From positions 59,881-123,880 of the forward strand of contig JDFH01000012.1 in assembly GCA_000564995.1 (NCBI GenBank): a stretch of DNA of 64,000 bases. The letters are read 5' to 3'. Positions within the stretch are counted from its first letter, which is position 1; each line of letters starts with the position of its first letter. Shown here piece after piece: positions 16,253 through 24,775 of the stretch. Under the pieces are notes generated by a model that was not told the DNA's origin, did no database searches, and saw only the letters and a program-made list of their open reading frames with translations. The translations under genes and the position numbers were made by a program. The stretch comes from Atopobium sp. ICM42b (GTDB lineage: Bacteria; Actinomycetota; Coriobacteriia; Coriobacteriales; Atopobiaceae).

Positions 16253-17437
16253 TTAAAGCACAACATCAGGGTCAAGCAATTGCTGGCTTTCTCGCATTTC
16301 TTTTGCCAGAGATAAATAGGCCTTTAACTGGGGTTCTGTAATCTTGCCCTCATGCAGGGCGTCTTGAACGCTACATCTTGGCTCGTGAGTATGGGTGCAA
16401 TCCCTAAATTTACACGTCTGAGCAGCTTCAGAGATGTGTGGGAATATCTTCTGTAATCCCCTCTCATGGCCCACAATAGGCAAGCTTCTAAGTCCAGGTT
16501 CGTCCACAATAACGCCAGCGTCAGGAAGCGCTACCATACGGCGAGCAACCGTTGTATGACGTCCTGCCTTATCGGACTCACGAACTTCTCCCGTTTCAAG
16601 TGCTTCATGTCCCAAAAGTGCGTTAAGAAGCGTAGATTTACCAGCACCTGATTCACCAAGCACGATGGCTATGGAACCGTAAGGAACAAGGCTACGAACA
16701 GCATCAATTCCCCACGCAGCTCCAAGATCTTGGGCGGTCCGCGCAAGATCTACAAGTGCATCGGTTTTCTCGCCCTCAAGCTTTGAGGCTGTTGCAACAA
16801 TTTTTACTGTAGAGCCAAGAGCTGCGGTGATAGAAGAAATCTCTTGAGCCAAAAGCTCCGGACCTGCCACATCTGACTTAGTAAGCACCACAGCGCAAGC
16901 AGCGCCGCAGTCTTTAGAAATAACTGCTGAGCGCACAATACGATCTACCGAGACAACCTCGCCGTCCAAGGCCTGTACTACAAGCACCAGATCAACGTTT
17001 GCGGCCAAAGTCTGTTTTTGACCACGAGCGCCGCCCTTCCAGCGAGCAATATCGGTCTCTCGCGGCAGAATGGCCTCGATGATGCCCATATCGTGCGAGT
17101 CCGGAATGCGAGCACACACCCAGTCGCCAACGGCTACCGTGGAGTTCTGGCCCTTGGTCACGCGCGCAGCAAACTCGGCGCGAAACACTCCCTGCTCTGA
17201 CACAACCGCAGGAAATCCCCTATCCAAGCGGACCACGCAGGCCACGGTCATCGTCTGGCGAGAAACCCCTTGAGCTTCAAGCTCAGATACGACGTCTGTA
17301 TAAGCTTGCGTCTGATCCGACGATGGAGTCAGCTGCTCAAACGCCGGAACGTCCAGCAATGAAGAAAGGGCCGGCAGAGACCCTTGAGTCCTGCCGGCTC
17401 CTAGTTTTTTGGAACTTTTTGTACGCTTAGCGGACAA
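16253..17437 (-). CDS. rsgA: Small ribosomal subunit biogenesis GTPase RsgA
   Basis: 394 residues with the circularly permuted GTPase order: an OB fold (about 60-130), G4 TKSD, then G1 GESGAGKSTLLN near 260, G3 DEPG, and a C-terminal zinc site (CKFRDCTHTHEPRC). RsgA checks maturation of the 30S subunit. It is longer than usual because of a basic 50-residue N-terminal extension. The start is TTG with GAGGAG five bases ahead. It lies 15 bp after the P-type ATPase gene, so the two are probably cotranscribed. Confidence 0.93.
   Translation of the reverse strand: MSAKRTKSSKKLGAGRTQGSLPALSSLLDVPAFEQLTPSSDQTQAYTDVVSELEAQGVSRQTMTVACVVRLDRGFPAVVSEQGVFRAEFAARVTKGQNSTVAVGDWVCARIPDSHDMGIIEAILPRETDIARWKGGARGQKQTLAANVDLVLVVQALDGEVVSVDRIVRSAVISKDCGAACAVVLTKSDVAGPELLAQEISSITAALGSTVKIVATASKLEGEKTDALVDLARTAQDLGAAWGIDAVRSLVPYGSIAIVLGESGAGKSTLLNALLGHEALETGEVRESDKAGRHTTVARRMVALPDAGVIVDEPGLRSLPIVGHERGLQKIFPHISEAAQTCKFRDCTHTHEPRCSVQDALHEGKITEPQLKAYLSLAKEMRESQQLLDPDVVL
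17256..17268 (+). repeat. Dispersed motif TGGCGAGAAACCC, copy in rsgA
   Basis: One of four exact copies of this 13-mer in the window, here inside rsgA. The 10 base core GGCGAGAAAC also occurs at 32894, 42055, 44849 and 54484. See the finding on the dispersed motif. Confidence 0.8.
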
Positions 17438-17452
17438 GAGTACTCCTCTACC

Positions 17453-20137
17453 TTATGCCTTGTTCTTTTGAACAGAACGCATAACAGCCTTATAAAGCTC
17501 CATCAGAGGAATAATCGATGCAGCTAAAAGCATTGCCATGGCGTACTCTTCAAAACCAATCTCAGCAAAGCCAAATGCCTGAGAAAGTGGTGTCTCAATT
17601 ACCACAAAGGTGAGAATCAAAGACATAACAAAAGAACCCCACAGCCAAATGTTTTGGCTGGTTAGCTTAAAGATAGAACCACGCAGAGAACGCATATTAA
17701 AGGAGTGGAACATCTCAACCATAGAAAGCGTCAAGAATGCCATGGTCATACCCTCAACGCCAGCCTCTGGGTTAGTAATAACCTGTGAGATATCAAAGGT
17801 TCCATACTCAAAGTAATGGCCAATAAAATAGCTGGCAAGGGTGAGAAGAGCAATGATAGAGCCCTGGACAAGGCAGTCAAAACCAACGCCACCTGCAAAG
17901 ATGCCGTCCTTAGGGTTACGAGGCTTACGCTTCATGATGCCTGGCTCAGCCTTCTCGGTAGCCATAGCAAGAGCTGGCAGAGAGTCGGTGATTAGGTTAA
18001 TCCACAGAAGGTGGGTAGGCTGAAGGATAGTAAAGCCAACCAGGGACGCAATAAAGACGGAAATGACCTCAGCTAGGTTGGAGCTCAAGAGGAACTGGAT
18101 GCACTTACGAATGTTGTCGTAGATGCGTCTTCCCTCTTCGCAGGCGCTAATGATGGTGGCAAAGTTATCGTCAGCCAGAACCATATCTGCAACGCCCTTG
18201 GTAACGTCGGTACCAGTAATGCCCATACCAATACCAATATCAGCACGTTTGATGGAAGGAGCGTCGTTAACGCCGTCACCCGTCATGGCTGTGACCATGC
18301 CCTTCTTGCGCCAGGTATCAACAATGCGAACCTTGTGCTCAGGCTGAACGCGTGCATAAACGCCAAGAGTCTCAATACGCTGCTCAAACTCTTCGTCAGA
18401 AATCTTATCAAGCTGTGCGCCGGTGATTGCCTGAGAGCGATCAGTAATAATACCCAGCTCAATTGCAATAGCAACAGCTGTATCAATGTGGTCACCCGTA
18501 ATCATAACGGTACGCATACCAGCGCTATGCGCCTCTGCAACAGCACCCTTAACCTCAGGACGAACTGGGTCAATCATGCCGGAAAGTCCAACAAAGACCA
18601 TGTCGTGCTCAAGGTTGGCTGGGTCATAGCTCAAAGGAGCTTCTGTTCCCCAATCGCGACGAGCAGATGCCATAACACGAAGTGCCTGGTCAGCCATAGA
18701 CTTGTTCTGAGCCAAAATCTCAGAGCGAGCCTCATCGGTGAAGTCAATAATGCCATCGCTTGTCATAATCTTGGTGCAGCGAGCAAGTACCTCATCAGGT
18801 GCGCCCTTGGTGTGCTGTACAACCTTGCCGGAGCGGGTACGTACCACAACAGACATCATCTTACGAGAAGAATCAAAGGGCGCCTCGCCAATACGAGGGC
18901 GAGAAGAAGCTAAATCACTTGTGGTATATCCAAGTTTTGCAGCGTCTGCAACAAGAGCAGCTTCGGTTGGCTCACCCTTTGCAACCTGCTCCGCATCGTC
19001 CCAGGTAGCGTCTGAGCACAGTGCCATGGTACGTACATGTGCATCAAGATTTTCTGTCTCATGACGAACAACAGTCATCTTGTTTTGGGTCAGAGTACCG
19101 GTCTTATCAGAGCAGATAACCTGAGTACAACCAAGGGTCTCAACTGCAGTAAGACGGCGGACAATAGCGTGGCGTTCGCTCATTCTAGTAACGCCCATAG
19201 AAAGAACGATGGTAACAACAGCAACAAGGCCCTCAGGAATTGCAGCTACTGCAAGAGATACTGCAACCATAAACGTGCTTAGGACAAGGTCAAAGTTACC
19301 AAGTATCTCGGCACCATGCTTGATAAAGCCTGTTGCAAAAACAAGCAGTGAGATGACAACAACAAGAATGGTAAGTGTGTGTGAAAGCTTATCAAGCGCA
19401 ATCTGAAGTGGAGTCTGCCCCTCTTCTGCCTGAGAAATTGCATCTGCAATCTTGCCCATCTCGGTGTCCATGCCTGTTGCAACAACAACTGCACGACCGC
19501 GTCCATAGACCACAATAGATCCGGAGTAGCACATATTCTTTCGGTCACCCAAAGGAATATCATCGGTATCTTCAGCAAGACTGAGGGTCTCAGCGTGTTT
19601 CTCGACAGGAACTGATTCACCCGTGAGCGCAGACTCCTCTACCTTCATAGAAGCGCTCTCAAGAATGCGGCAATCAGCTGGGACAGAGTCACCCGCCTCA
19701 AGCAGAATAATATCGCCCACAACAAGCTCGGTTGAGGCAACCGTCTCAAGACGACCGTCTCTGATAACCTTGCTCTGAGCTGCGCTCATCTCTTGCAGAG
19801 CAGCAAGAGCCTCTTCAGCTTTGCCCTCCTGAACAACACCAAGAACGGAATTAATGACAACAACAAACAGAATAATGACAACGTCTGCAACTCCGCCTTC
19901 TCCGGTATAAATTCCTTCAGCAGCAGAAATAGCAGCAGCAACAAGAAGCATAATGACCATAGGGTCAGCCATCTGTGCAAAGAACCTTTTAATAATTGAT
20001 TCTTTTGGCGCTTCTTTGAGCTTGTTGAGGCCATGAGCCTCAAGACGAGAAGCTGCTTCTACATCAGACAATCCAGCTTCAGCATCAGTTTTTTGCGCAC
20101 TGATAACATCAGCCGCACTTGAAAGATACTCTTTCAA
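17453..20137 (-). CDS. Calcium-type P-type ATPase (P2A)
   Basis: 894 residues. All P-type landmarks are present: actuator TGES, phosphorylation DKTGTLTQNK near residue 344, hinge GDGVNDAP, and about ten membrane helices. The PEGL motif in helix 4 and NLITD in helix 6 match SERCA/PMR1-like Ca2+ pumps, so Ca2+ export (or Mn2+) is the best call. The start is TTG at 20137 with AGGAGG four bases ahead. A structured leader with tandem hairpins lies upstream and could sense an ion. Confidence 0.88.
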   Translation of the reverse strand: MKEYLSSAADVISAQKTDAEAGLSDVEAASRLEAHGLNKLKEAPKESIIKRFFAQMADPMVIMLLVAAAISAAEGIYTGEGGVADVVIILFVVVINSVLGVVQEGKAEEALAALQEMSAAQSKVIRDGRLETVASTELVVGDIILLEAGDSVPADCRILESASMKVEESALTGESVPVEKHAETLSLAEDTDDIPLGDRKNMCYSGSIVVYGRGRAVVVATGMDTEMGKIADAISQAEEGQTPLQIALDKLSHTLTILVVVISLLVFATGFIKHGAEILGNFDLVLSTFMVAVSLAVAAIPEGLVAVVTIVLSMGVTRMSERHAIVRRLTAVETLGCTQVICSDKTGTLTQNKMTVVRHETENLDAHVRTMALCSDATWDDAEQVAKGEPTEAALVADAAKLGYTTSDLASSRPRIGEAPFDSSRKMMSVVVRTRSGKVVQHTKGAPDEVLARCTKIMTSDGIIDFTDEARSEILAQNKSMADQALRVMASARRDWGTEAPLSYDPANLEHDMVFVGLSGMIDPVRPEVKGAVAEAHSAGMRTVMITGDHIDTAVAIAIELGIITDRSQAITGAQLDKISDEEFEQRIETLGVYARVQPEHKVRIVDTWRKKGMVTAMTGDGVNDAPSIKRADIGIGMGITGTDVTKGVADMVLADDNFATIISACEEGRRIYDNIRKCIQFLLSSNLAEVISVFIASLVGFTILQPTHLLWINLITDSLPALAMATEKAEPGIMKRKPRNPKDGIFAGGVGFDCLVQGSIIALLTLASYFIGHYFEYGTFDISQVITNPEAGVEGMTMAFLTLSMVEMFHSFNMRSLRGSIFKLTSQNIWLWGSFVMSLILTFVVIETPLSQAFGFAEIGFEEYAMAMLLAASIIPLMELYKAVMRSVQKNKA

Positions 20138-20156
20138 AGTTCCTCCTGGGTTTCTA

Positions 20157-20227
20157 CCTGACAGATTGATGCCCGATCATAATTCCCCAGGAGAGGGGCA
20201 AGGGCTCACCAAAGTTGCCGTGTCAGG
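20157..20227 (-). ncRNA. Structured leader RNA, candidate cation-sensing element
   Basis: On the minus strand CCTGACA (20221-20227) pairs with TGTCAGG (20157-20163) to close a multi-branch element. Inside are GGC...GCC, CCCC-TCTCCT-GGGG, and an outer GCCC/GGGC helix around the latter. It ends 20 bases ahead of the TTG start of the Ca2+-ATPase. It does not show the conserved blocks of yybP-ykoY, M-box or NiCo riboswitches that I can recall. The leader assignment is from base pairing only. Confidence 0.4.
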
Positions 20228-20270
20228 ACCTTACAACGTCCTATCATAGGACCTTACAATGCCCTATCAT
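20225..20270 (-). repeat. Two tandem 23 bp repeats, each able to form a hairpin
   Basis: Units 20225-20247 and 20248-20270 differ at only a few bases in the middle. On the minus strand each forms a small hairpin, AGGAC/GTCCT and AGGGC/GTCCT, so the change keeps pairing. They immediately precede the closing stem of the leader of the Ca2+-ATPase. Each also contains ATGATAGG and TTGTAA, so a tandem operator is the other reading. Confidence 0.6.
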
Positions 20271-20413
20271 TTTACCGTATTCTTTCTTTTTTCAAACCTC
20301 ATAAATATTTCTTAAAACTCCTGTTATGTGGCAAATAATTGTTATCCAAGGGGTACAATAAGTGCAGAATATAACAACATAAGCCAAACGTTAGTTTTGG
20401 CAAGGAGGCAGTT

Positions 20414-21418
20414 ATGAAAATCCTGTTTTATGGTGCTCAAAGTTATGACAAGGATTCTTTCAACCTTGAGCTTCCAAAGTATCCAGATGTTTCAATTGAC
20501 TACATCGAGTCAAACCTTACGCCTATGACCGCAGGCTTTGCTAAGGGTTATGACGCTGTCTGCGCTTTTGTTAATGCAGATGCTTCAATCCTGACTCTTG
20601 AGATTCTTGCCGGCTTTGACGTTAAGCTTCTACTTATGCGCTGCGCTGGTTTTGATGCTGTTGATGTTAACGCTGCTAAAGACCTTGGTATTACGGTTAC
20701 GCGCGTACCTGCTTACTCCCCTGAAGCAATCGCAGAGCACGCAATGGGTCTTGCGCTTGCTGCTAACCGTCGTATTCACCGTGGCTACATCAGAATTCGC
20801 GAGAATAACTTCTCACTTGTTGGTCTTGTTGGCGATACCCTTCACGGCAAAACTGCAGGTATTGTAGGCACTGGTCGCATTGGCGCTGCACTCTGCCGCA
20901 TTTGTAAAGGCTTTGGTATGCATGTTCTTGGTGCAGACCTGTATCCAAACATGAGCCTTGTCAATGACGAGCATGTTGTTGATGAGTATGTCAGCTACGA
21001 TGAGCTTTGGGAGCGTTCGGACTTTATTTCACTCCACGCTTTCTTGAATGACGAAAGCTACCACATGATTAACGATAAGACCATCGGAAAGATGAAAGAT
21101 GGCGTTATCCTCGTTAATACTGGTCGCGGTGGACTTATTGATACCAATGCTCTTATTCGCGGCATTCTTTCTGGCAAAATTGGTGCTTGTGGTCTTGACG
21201 TTTATGAAGAAGAAAATCCAAACGTCTATAAGGACCGCGGCGCTGAGGTCTTTGATTCAGTTACCTCTACGCTTTGCTCTTTCCCTAACGTTGTCATGAC
21301 AAGTCACCAGGCGTTCTTTACTCATGAGGCACTTTCTCAGATTGCTCAGGTTACGCTAGATAACGCAACTGCTTTTGCTGAGGGTACTGATTACATTGAT
21401 AAAAGTGTGGTTTGCTAA
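20414..21418 (+). CDS. D-lactate dehydrogenase
   Basis: 334 residues of the D-isomer 2-hydroxyacid dehydrogenase family. The NAD fold has GIVGTGRIGAALCRI. The catalytic Arg (VNTGRGGLID), Glu (GLDVYEEE) and His (VMTSHQAFFTHEAL) are all present, and the length fits D-LDH. It reduces pyruvate to D-lactate and regenerates NAD+ in fermentation. AAGGAGG precedes the ATG. No clear promoter boxes are seen between 20271 and 20413. Pyruvate kinase follows after 79 bp with no terminator between, which would place the last two steps of glycolysis to lactate in one unit. Confidence 0.92.
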   Translation: MKILFYGAQSYDKDSFNLELPKYPDVSIDYIESNLTPMTAGFAKGYDAVCAFVNADASILTLEILAGFDVKLLLMRCAGFDAVDVNAAKDLGITVTRVPAYSPEAIAEHAMGLALAANRRIHRGYIRIRENNFSLVGLVGDTLHGKTAGIVGTGRIGAALCRICKGFGMHVLGADLYPNMSLVNDEHVVDEYVSYDELWERSDFISLHAFLNDESYHMINDKTIGKMKDGVILVNTGRGGLIDTNALIRGILSGKIGACGLDVYEEENPNVYKDRGAEVFDSVTSTLCSFPNVVMTSHQAFFTHEALSQIAQVTLDNATAFAEGTDYIDKSVVC

Positions 21419-21497
21419 GTACCAGAGAAACAAACACTCTGAAAACGGTTACTATTGATAACCGAATGTGATTTCAATTCCTATGAAAAGGAGAGAT

Positions 21498-22940
21498 ATG
21501 GCTCGCAAAAAGACCAAGATTGTTTGTACTATGGGTCCTGCTACAGAAAGTGATGAGGTCCTTCGTGAGCTCATTCTTGCTGGTATGAACGTCGCACGTT
21601 TTAACTTCTCGCACGGTAGCCATGAGTATCACCGCACTATGATTGGTCGCGTTCGTTCTATCTCTGATGAGCTTGGTATTCCTATTGCTATCATGCTTGA
21701 TACAAAGGGTCCTGAGGTTCGCACCGGTCTTCTCGAGGATGGCAAGAAGGTCACCCTTACTACTGGTGATTCCGTTATTGTCACCACTGATGATGACGTC
21801 ATCGGCAATGCTCAGCGCTTCTCACTTGACTACAAGAATCTTCCAAAAGAGGTCAAGAAGGGTTCTATCATCCTTATTGATGACGGTCTCATTGGCCTCG
21901 AGGTTGATCACGTTGAGGGCACTGACATGCACTGCAAGATTATCAACGGCGGTGAGCTTGGCGAGAAGAAGGGCGTAAACGTTCCTAACGTCAACATTGG
22001 CCTTCCTTCCGTCACTGAGCAGGACCGCGCAGACATCATGTTTGGTTGCGAGCTTGGTATTGACGCAATTGCTGCTTCCTTCATCCGTGATGGCGCTGCA
22101 GTTGAGGAGATTCGTAACATCTGCCGTGAGATGGGTACTCCTAACGTACAGATCTTCCCTAAGATTGAGTCTGCTCTTGGCGTCAAGAACTTTGACGAGA
22201 TTCTTGCAGCTTCTAACGGCATCATGGTTGCCCGTGGTGACCTTGGCGTTGAGGTTCCTGCAGCTGAGGTTCCTCACATCCAGAAGACTGTTATCAAGAA
22301 GTGCAACGACGCTTACAAGCCTGTCATCACCGCAACTCAGATGCTTGACTCCATGATTCGCAACCCTCGCCCAACCCGTGCAGAGGTTACGGACGTTGCT
22401 AACGCAATCTACGACGGCACTGACTGCGTCATGCTTTCTGGTGAGTCCGCAGCTGGTAAGTACCCTGTTGAGGCAGTAAAGACTATGGCTTCCATCTGCA
22501 AGGAAACCGAGAAGTACCTGCCAGTCAAGGATGTCTATCACCAGCGTGAGGGTCTTAAGAACGTCAACGGCGCTACAGGCTTTGCTGCAGTTGATATGGC
22601 AATCCGTGTTGACGCTAAGTGCATCATCTGCCCAACACACTCTGGCCGCACTGCTCGCCTTGTTTCTAACTTCCGTCCAAAGCGTCCTCTGTATGCAATG
22701 TCTCCATCTGATGAGGCAGTTCGTCGTACCTGCTTCTATTGGGGTGTCTATGCATTCAAGACCTCTGAGCAGGGCACGCTTTCTAACACCATGTACAACG
22801 CACTGAACGTTGCTAAGGAAGTTGGCGTCGTTGAGACCGGCGACATTGTTGTTCTGACTGCTGGCGATCCTCATACCAGCCCACGTCTTGGTGACTACAC
22901 CACTTCAACTAATGTTGCTATGATTTGCCAGGTTCAGTAA
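21498..22940 (+). CDS. pyk: Pyruvate kinase
   Basis: 480 residues. The N-terminal KTKIVCTMGPAT, the ADP/Mg2+ site LDTKGPEVRTG, the active-site block IMVARGDLGVEV and SGESAAGKYP are present, and a C-terminal regulatory domain follows. It makes pyruvate and ATP from phosphoenolpyruvate. I chose ATG 21498, where AAGGAG lies at a good distance. The frame extends 10 codons upstream without a ribosome site. Codon use is strongly biased, as in highly expressed genes. Confidence 0.96.
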   Translation: MARKKTKIVCTMGPATESDEVLRELILAGMNVARFNFSHGSHEYHRTMIGRVRSISDELGIPIAIMLDTKGPEVRTGLLEDGKKVTLTTGDSVIVTTDDDVIGNAQRFSLDYKNLPKEVKKGSIILIDDGLIGLEVDHVEGTDMHCKIINGGELGEKKGVNVPNVNIGLPSVTEQDRADIMFGCELGIDAIAASFIRDGAAVEEIRNICREMGTPNVQIFPKIESALGVKNFDEILAASNGIMVARGDLGVEVPAAEVPHIQKTVIKKCNDAYKPVITATQMLDSMIRNPRPTRAEVTDVANAIYDGTDCVMLSGESAAGKYPVEAVKTMASICKETEKYLPVKDVYHQREGLKNVNGATGFAAVDMAIRVDAKCIICPTHSGRTARLVSNFRPKRPLYAMSPSDEAVRRTCFYWGVYAFKTSEQGTLSNTMYNALNVAKEVGVVETGDIVVLTAGDPHTSPRLGDYTTSTNVAMICQVQ

Positions 22941-22962
22941 ACCGCATTTCAGCTTTAACGTT

Positions 22963-22998
22963 ATATGCACCCAAGCACAAGCTTGGGTGCATATTTTT
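22963..22998 (+). terminator. Terminator of pyk
   Basis: A 14 bp perfect stem, ATATGCACCCAAGC with GCTTGGGTGCATAT, closed by ACAA and followed by a T run. It ends the ldh-pyk unit and separates it from the convergent ABC exporter genes. Confidence 0.93.
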
Positions 22999-23029
22999 AC
23001 GTGGGATATTTTTAGCGTCTTACCAGCAG

Positions 23030-24763
23030 TTAGGCAATTTTCCAGCCGACGGTTTTCTCGCGCATGTTAACAAAATCAGCGTAGATGCCGCCTTCTGCCA
23101 TCAGTGACTCGTGAGTGCCTCTTTGAACAATACGGCCCTTATCCAGGACAAGTATCTGATTTGCTTTACGCACCGTCTTTAGGCGATGGGCAATCATAAT
23201 AACGGTCTTAGAGTTTGTGAGCTCTGCGATTGCACGCTGAAGTTCAAGCTCGTTTTCTGGATCAACATTAGCCGTTGCCTCATCAAGTACTACGATTGGC
23301 GCATCTTTTAAGATAGCGCGCGCAATAGAAAGACGCTGGCGCTCGCCGCCAGAAAGCATTGAGCCACCTTCTCCTAAGCGTGTTTCGTATCCGTCAGGTA
23401 GTGCCTGGATAAACTCTTCACAGCAAGCACGCTTAGCTGCGTCAACTACTTGCTCATGAGTTGCGTCTGGATTGCCAAACTTGATGTTGTTCTCAATGGT
23501 GTCATCAAACAGGAAAACTCCCTGGAAAACAGTAGAGAAGTTTTGGAGCAGAGCGTCAACCTTATAGTCACGTACATCGCGTCCACCAAGCGTAACCTGG
23601 CCTGTATTCACATCCCAGAAGCGTTCAATCAAACGGACAAGCGTTGTCTTGCCCGAACCACTTGGACCTACAATGGCACAAGAAGTACCTGCAGGAATCG
23701 AGAGACTCACATCGTCAAGAATTTGCCTGTCGTCGTAGCCAAACGAGACATGAGAAAGCTCTATGTCACAAGAATCCGCTTTCTCCAAACCTTCTCCCTC
23801 TTCCATTGCAGGAGTGGCGAGAATAGCGTTTGTTTGCTCCATTGCAATTTCAATGTTACGCAGAATAGTTGAGAAACGACCAGCGGATTCAAGACGGCTA
23901 AACAACATAAACGACATAACCACTACGGTTAAGCACGTAGCTGTATCAAGTGTTCCAGATAGCCATAGTCCAACTGATACCAGGCACATAATAATGCTTG
24001 TAGCCTTGGAGATAACCATCTGCAGAACAGAGAAACGAAGCGCCTTAAACTCAAGTTTGAGCGCTTGGACACGGCAATCATCAACTGCTTTGGCGTACTT
24101 TCCCTCAGCATCATCAATAAGGGAAAATGCCCTTACCACGCTAATGCCGCGAACATACTCAAGGACGGAGCTAATCAAAGTAGTATTTGCGGCCACATAA
24201 TCATCTGATGTATTACGCACGTAGGCCTGCAAGACCTCCATTGTTATGCAGAAAAGTGCAAACGTAGCTGCAGTTATAAGGCCTAACTGCCAACAAAATA
24301 CAAACAGGAATGCAACAATAATTGCTGTTAAGGCCAAACCACCAAAAACCATCATATAGAGCAAGCCACCAAGATTTTGCATTACATCTAGCTGGTTGGT
24401 CATAACAGCTGTTACTTCTCCAAGGCTATTCTCGTTAAAATAACCCATGGGCAAGCGGCGCAGTGTATCTCCAATTTCCGCACGCTTAGCGCCAGCCATA
24501 CTGAAATTAGCGTCACAGAAATTCTCACTCTTAAAATGAGCGCAGACAAACGTTCCTATAATGCTCAGAAGCATAACTCCCAGTGCAGAAACTATCGTCT
24601 GAGTTGAAAGTGTATCCGTAGTAAGAGCAGTAAAAACTATCCAAAGCGCTGTTATTTGCACTCCTTCAAAGAGACAACCAAGAACGGTAAAGAAAAGGCC
24701 CTTGTGGAGTTTCTGGCGATAAGAACTTCCAAATTGAAAGTACATTTTTAGAACAGACAGCAT
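23030..24763 (-). CDS. ABC exporter half, fused permease-ATPase (second gene)
   Basis: 577 residues: six membrane helices (about 20-300) then an ATPase domain with Walker A GPSGSGKTTLVRL, signature LSGGERQRLSIARA and Walker B VVLDEAT. It starts 12 bp after the stop of a second half-transporter gene, so a heterodimeric exporter is likely. The pair resembles IrtAB/YbtPQ-like and multidrug exporters; the substrate cannot be told from sequence. Confidence 0.88.
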   Translation of the reverse strand: MLSVLKMYFQFGSSYRQKLHKGLFFTVLGCLFEGVQITALWIVFTALTTDTLSTQTIVSALGVMLLSIIGTFVCAHFKSENFCDANFSMAGAKRAEIGDTLRRLPMGYFNENSLGEVTAVMTNQLDVMQNLGGLLYMMVFGGLALTAIIVAFLFVFCWQLGLITAATFALFCITMEVLQAYVRNTSDDYVAANTTLISSVLEYVRGISVVRAFSLIDDAEGKYAKAVDDCRVQALKLEFKALRFSVLQMVISKATSIIMCLVSVGLWLSGTLDTATCLTVVVMSFMLFSRLESAGRFSTILRNIEIAMEQTNAILATPAMEEGEGLEKADSCDIELSHVSFGYDDRQILDDVSLSIPAGTSCAIVGPSGSGKTTLVRLIERFWDVNTGQVTLGGRDVRDYKVDALLQNFSTVFQGVFLFDDTIENNIKFGNPDATHEQVVDAAKRACCEEFIQALPDGYETRLGEGGSMLSGGERQRLSIARAILKDAPIVVLDEATANVDPENELELQRAIAELTNSKTVIMIAHRLKTVRKANQILVLDKGRIVQRGTHESLMAEGGIYADFVNMREKTVGWKIA

Positions 24764-24775
24764 TTTTACTCCCCC

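Noticed and set aside
20157..20270. yybP-ykoY manganese riboswitch upstream of the Ca2+-ATPase
   Set aside because: The family is often found before such pumps, but the conserved GGGGAGUA and matching loop blocks are not present. I kept it only as an unassigned structured leader.
20271..20413. Rex or FNR site ahead of D-ldh
   Set aside because: TTATGTGGCAAATAATTGTTA looked suggestive, but it is not palindromic and does not match TTGTGA-N4-TCACAA.
21822..22874. Open frame of about 350 codons on the minus strand opposite pyk
   Set aside because: It is an antisense shadow. The plus-strand frame is a full pyruvate kinase with strong codon bias, which leaves few stops on the other strand. The antisense product resembles nothing I know.
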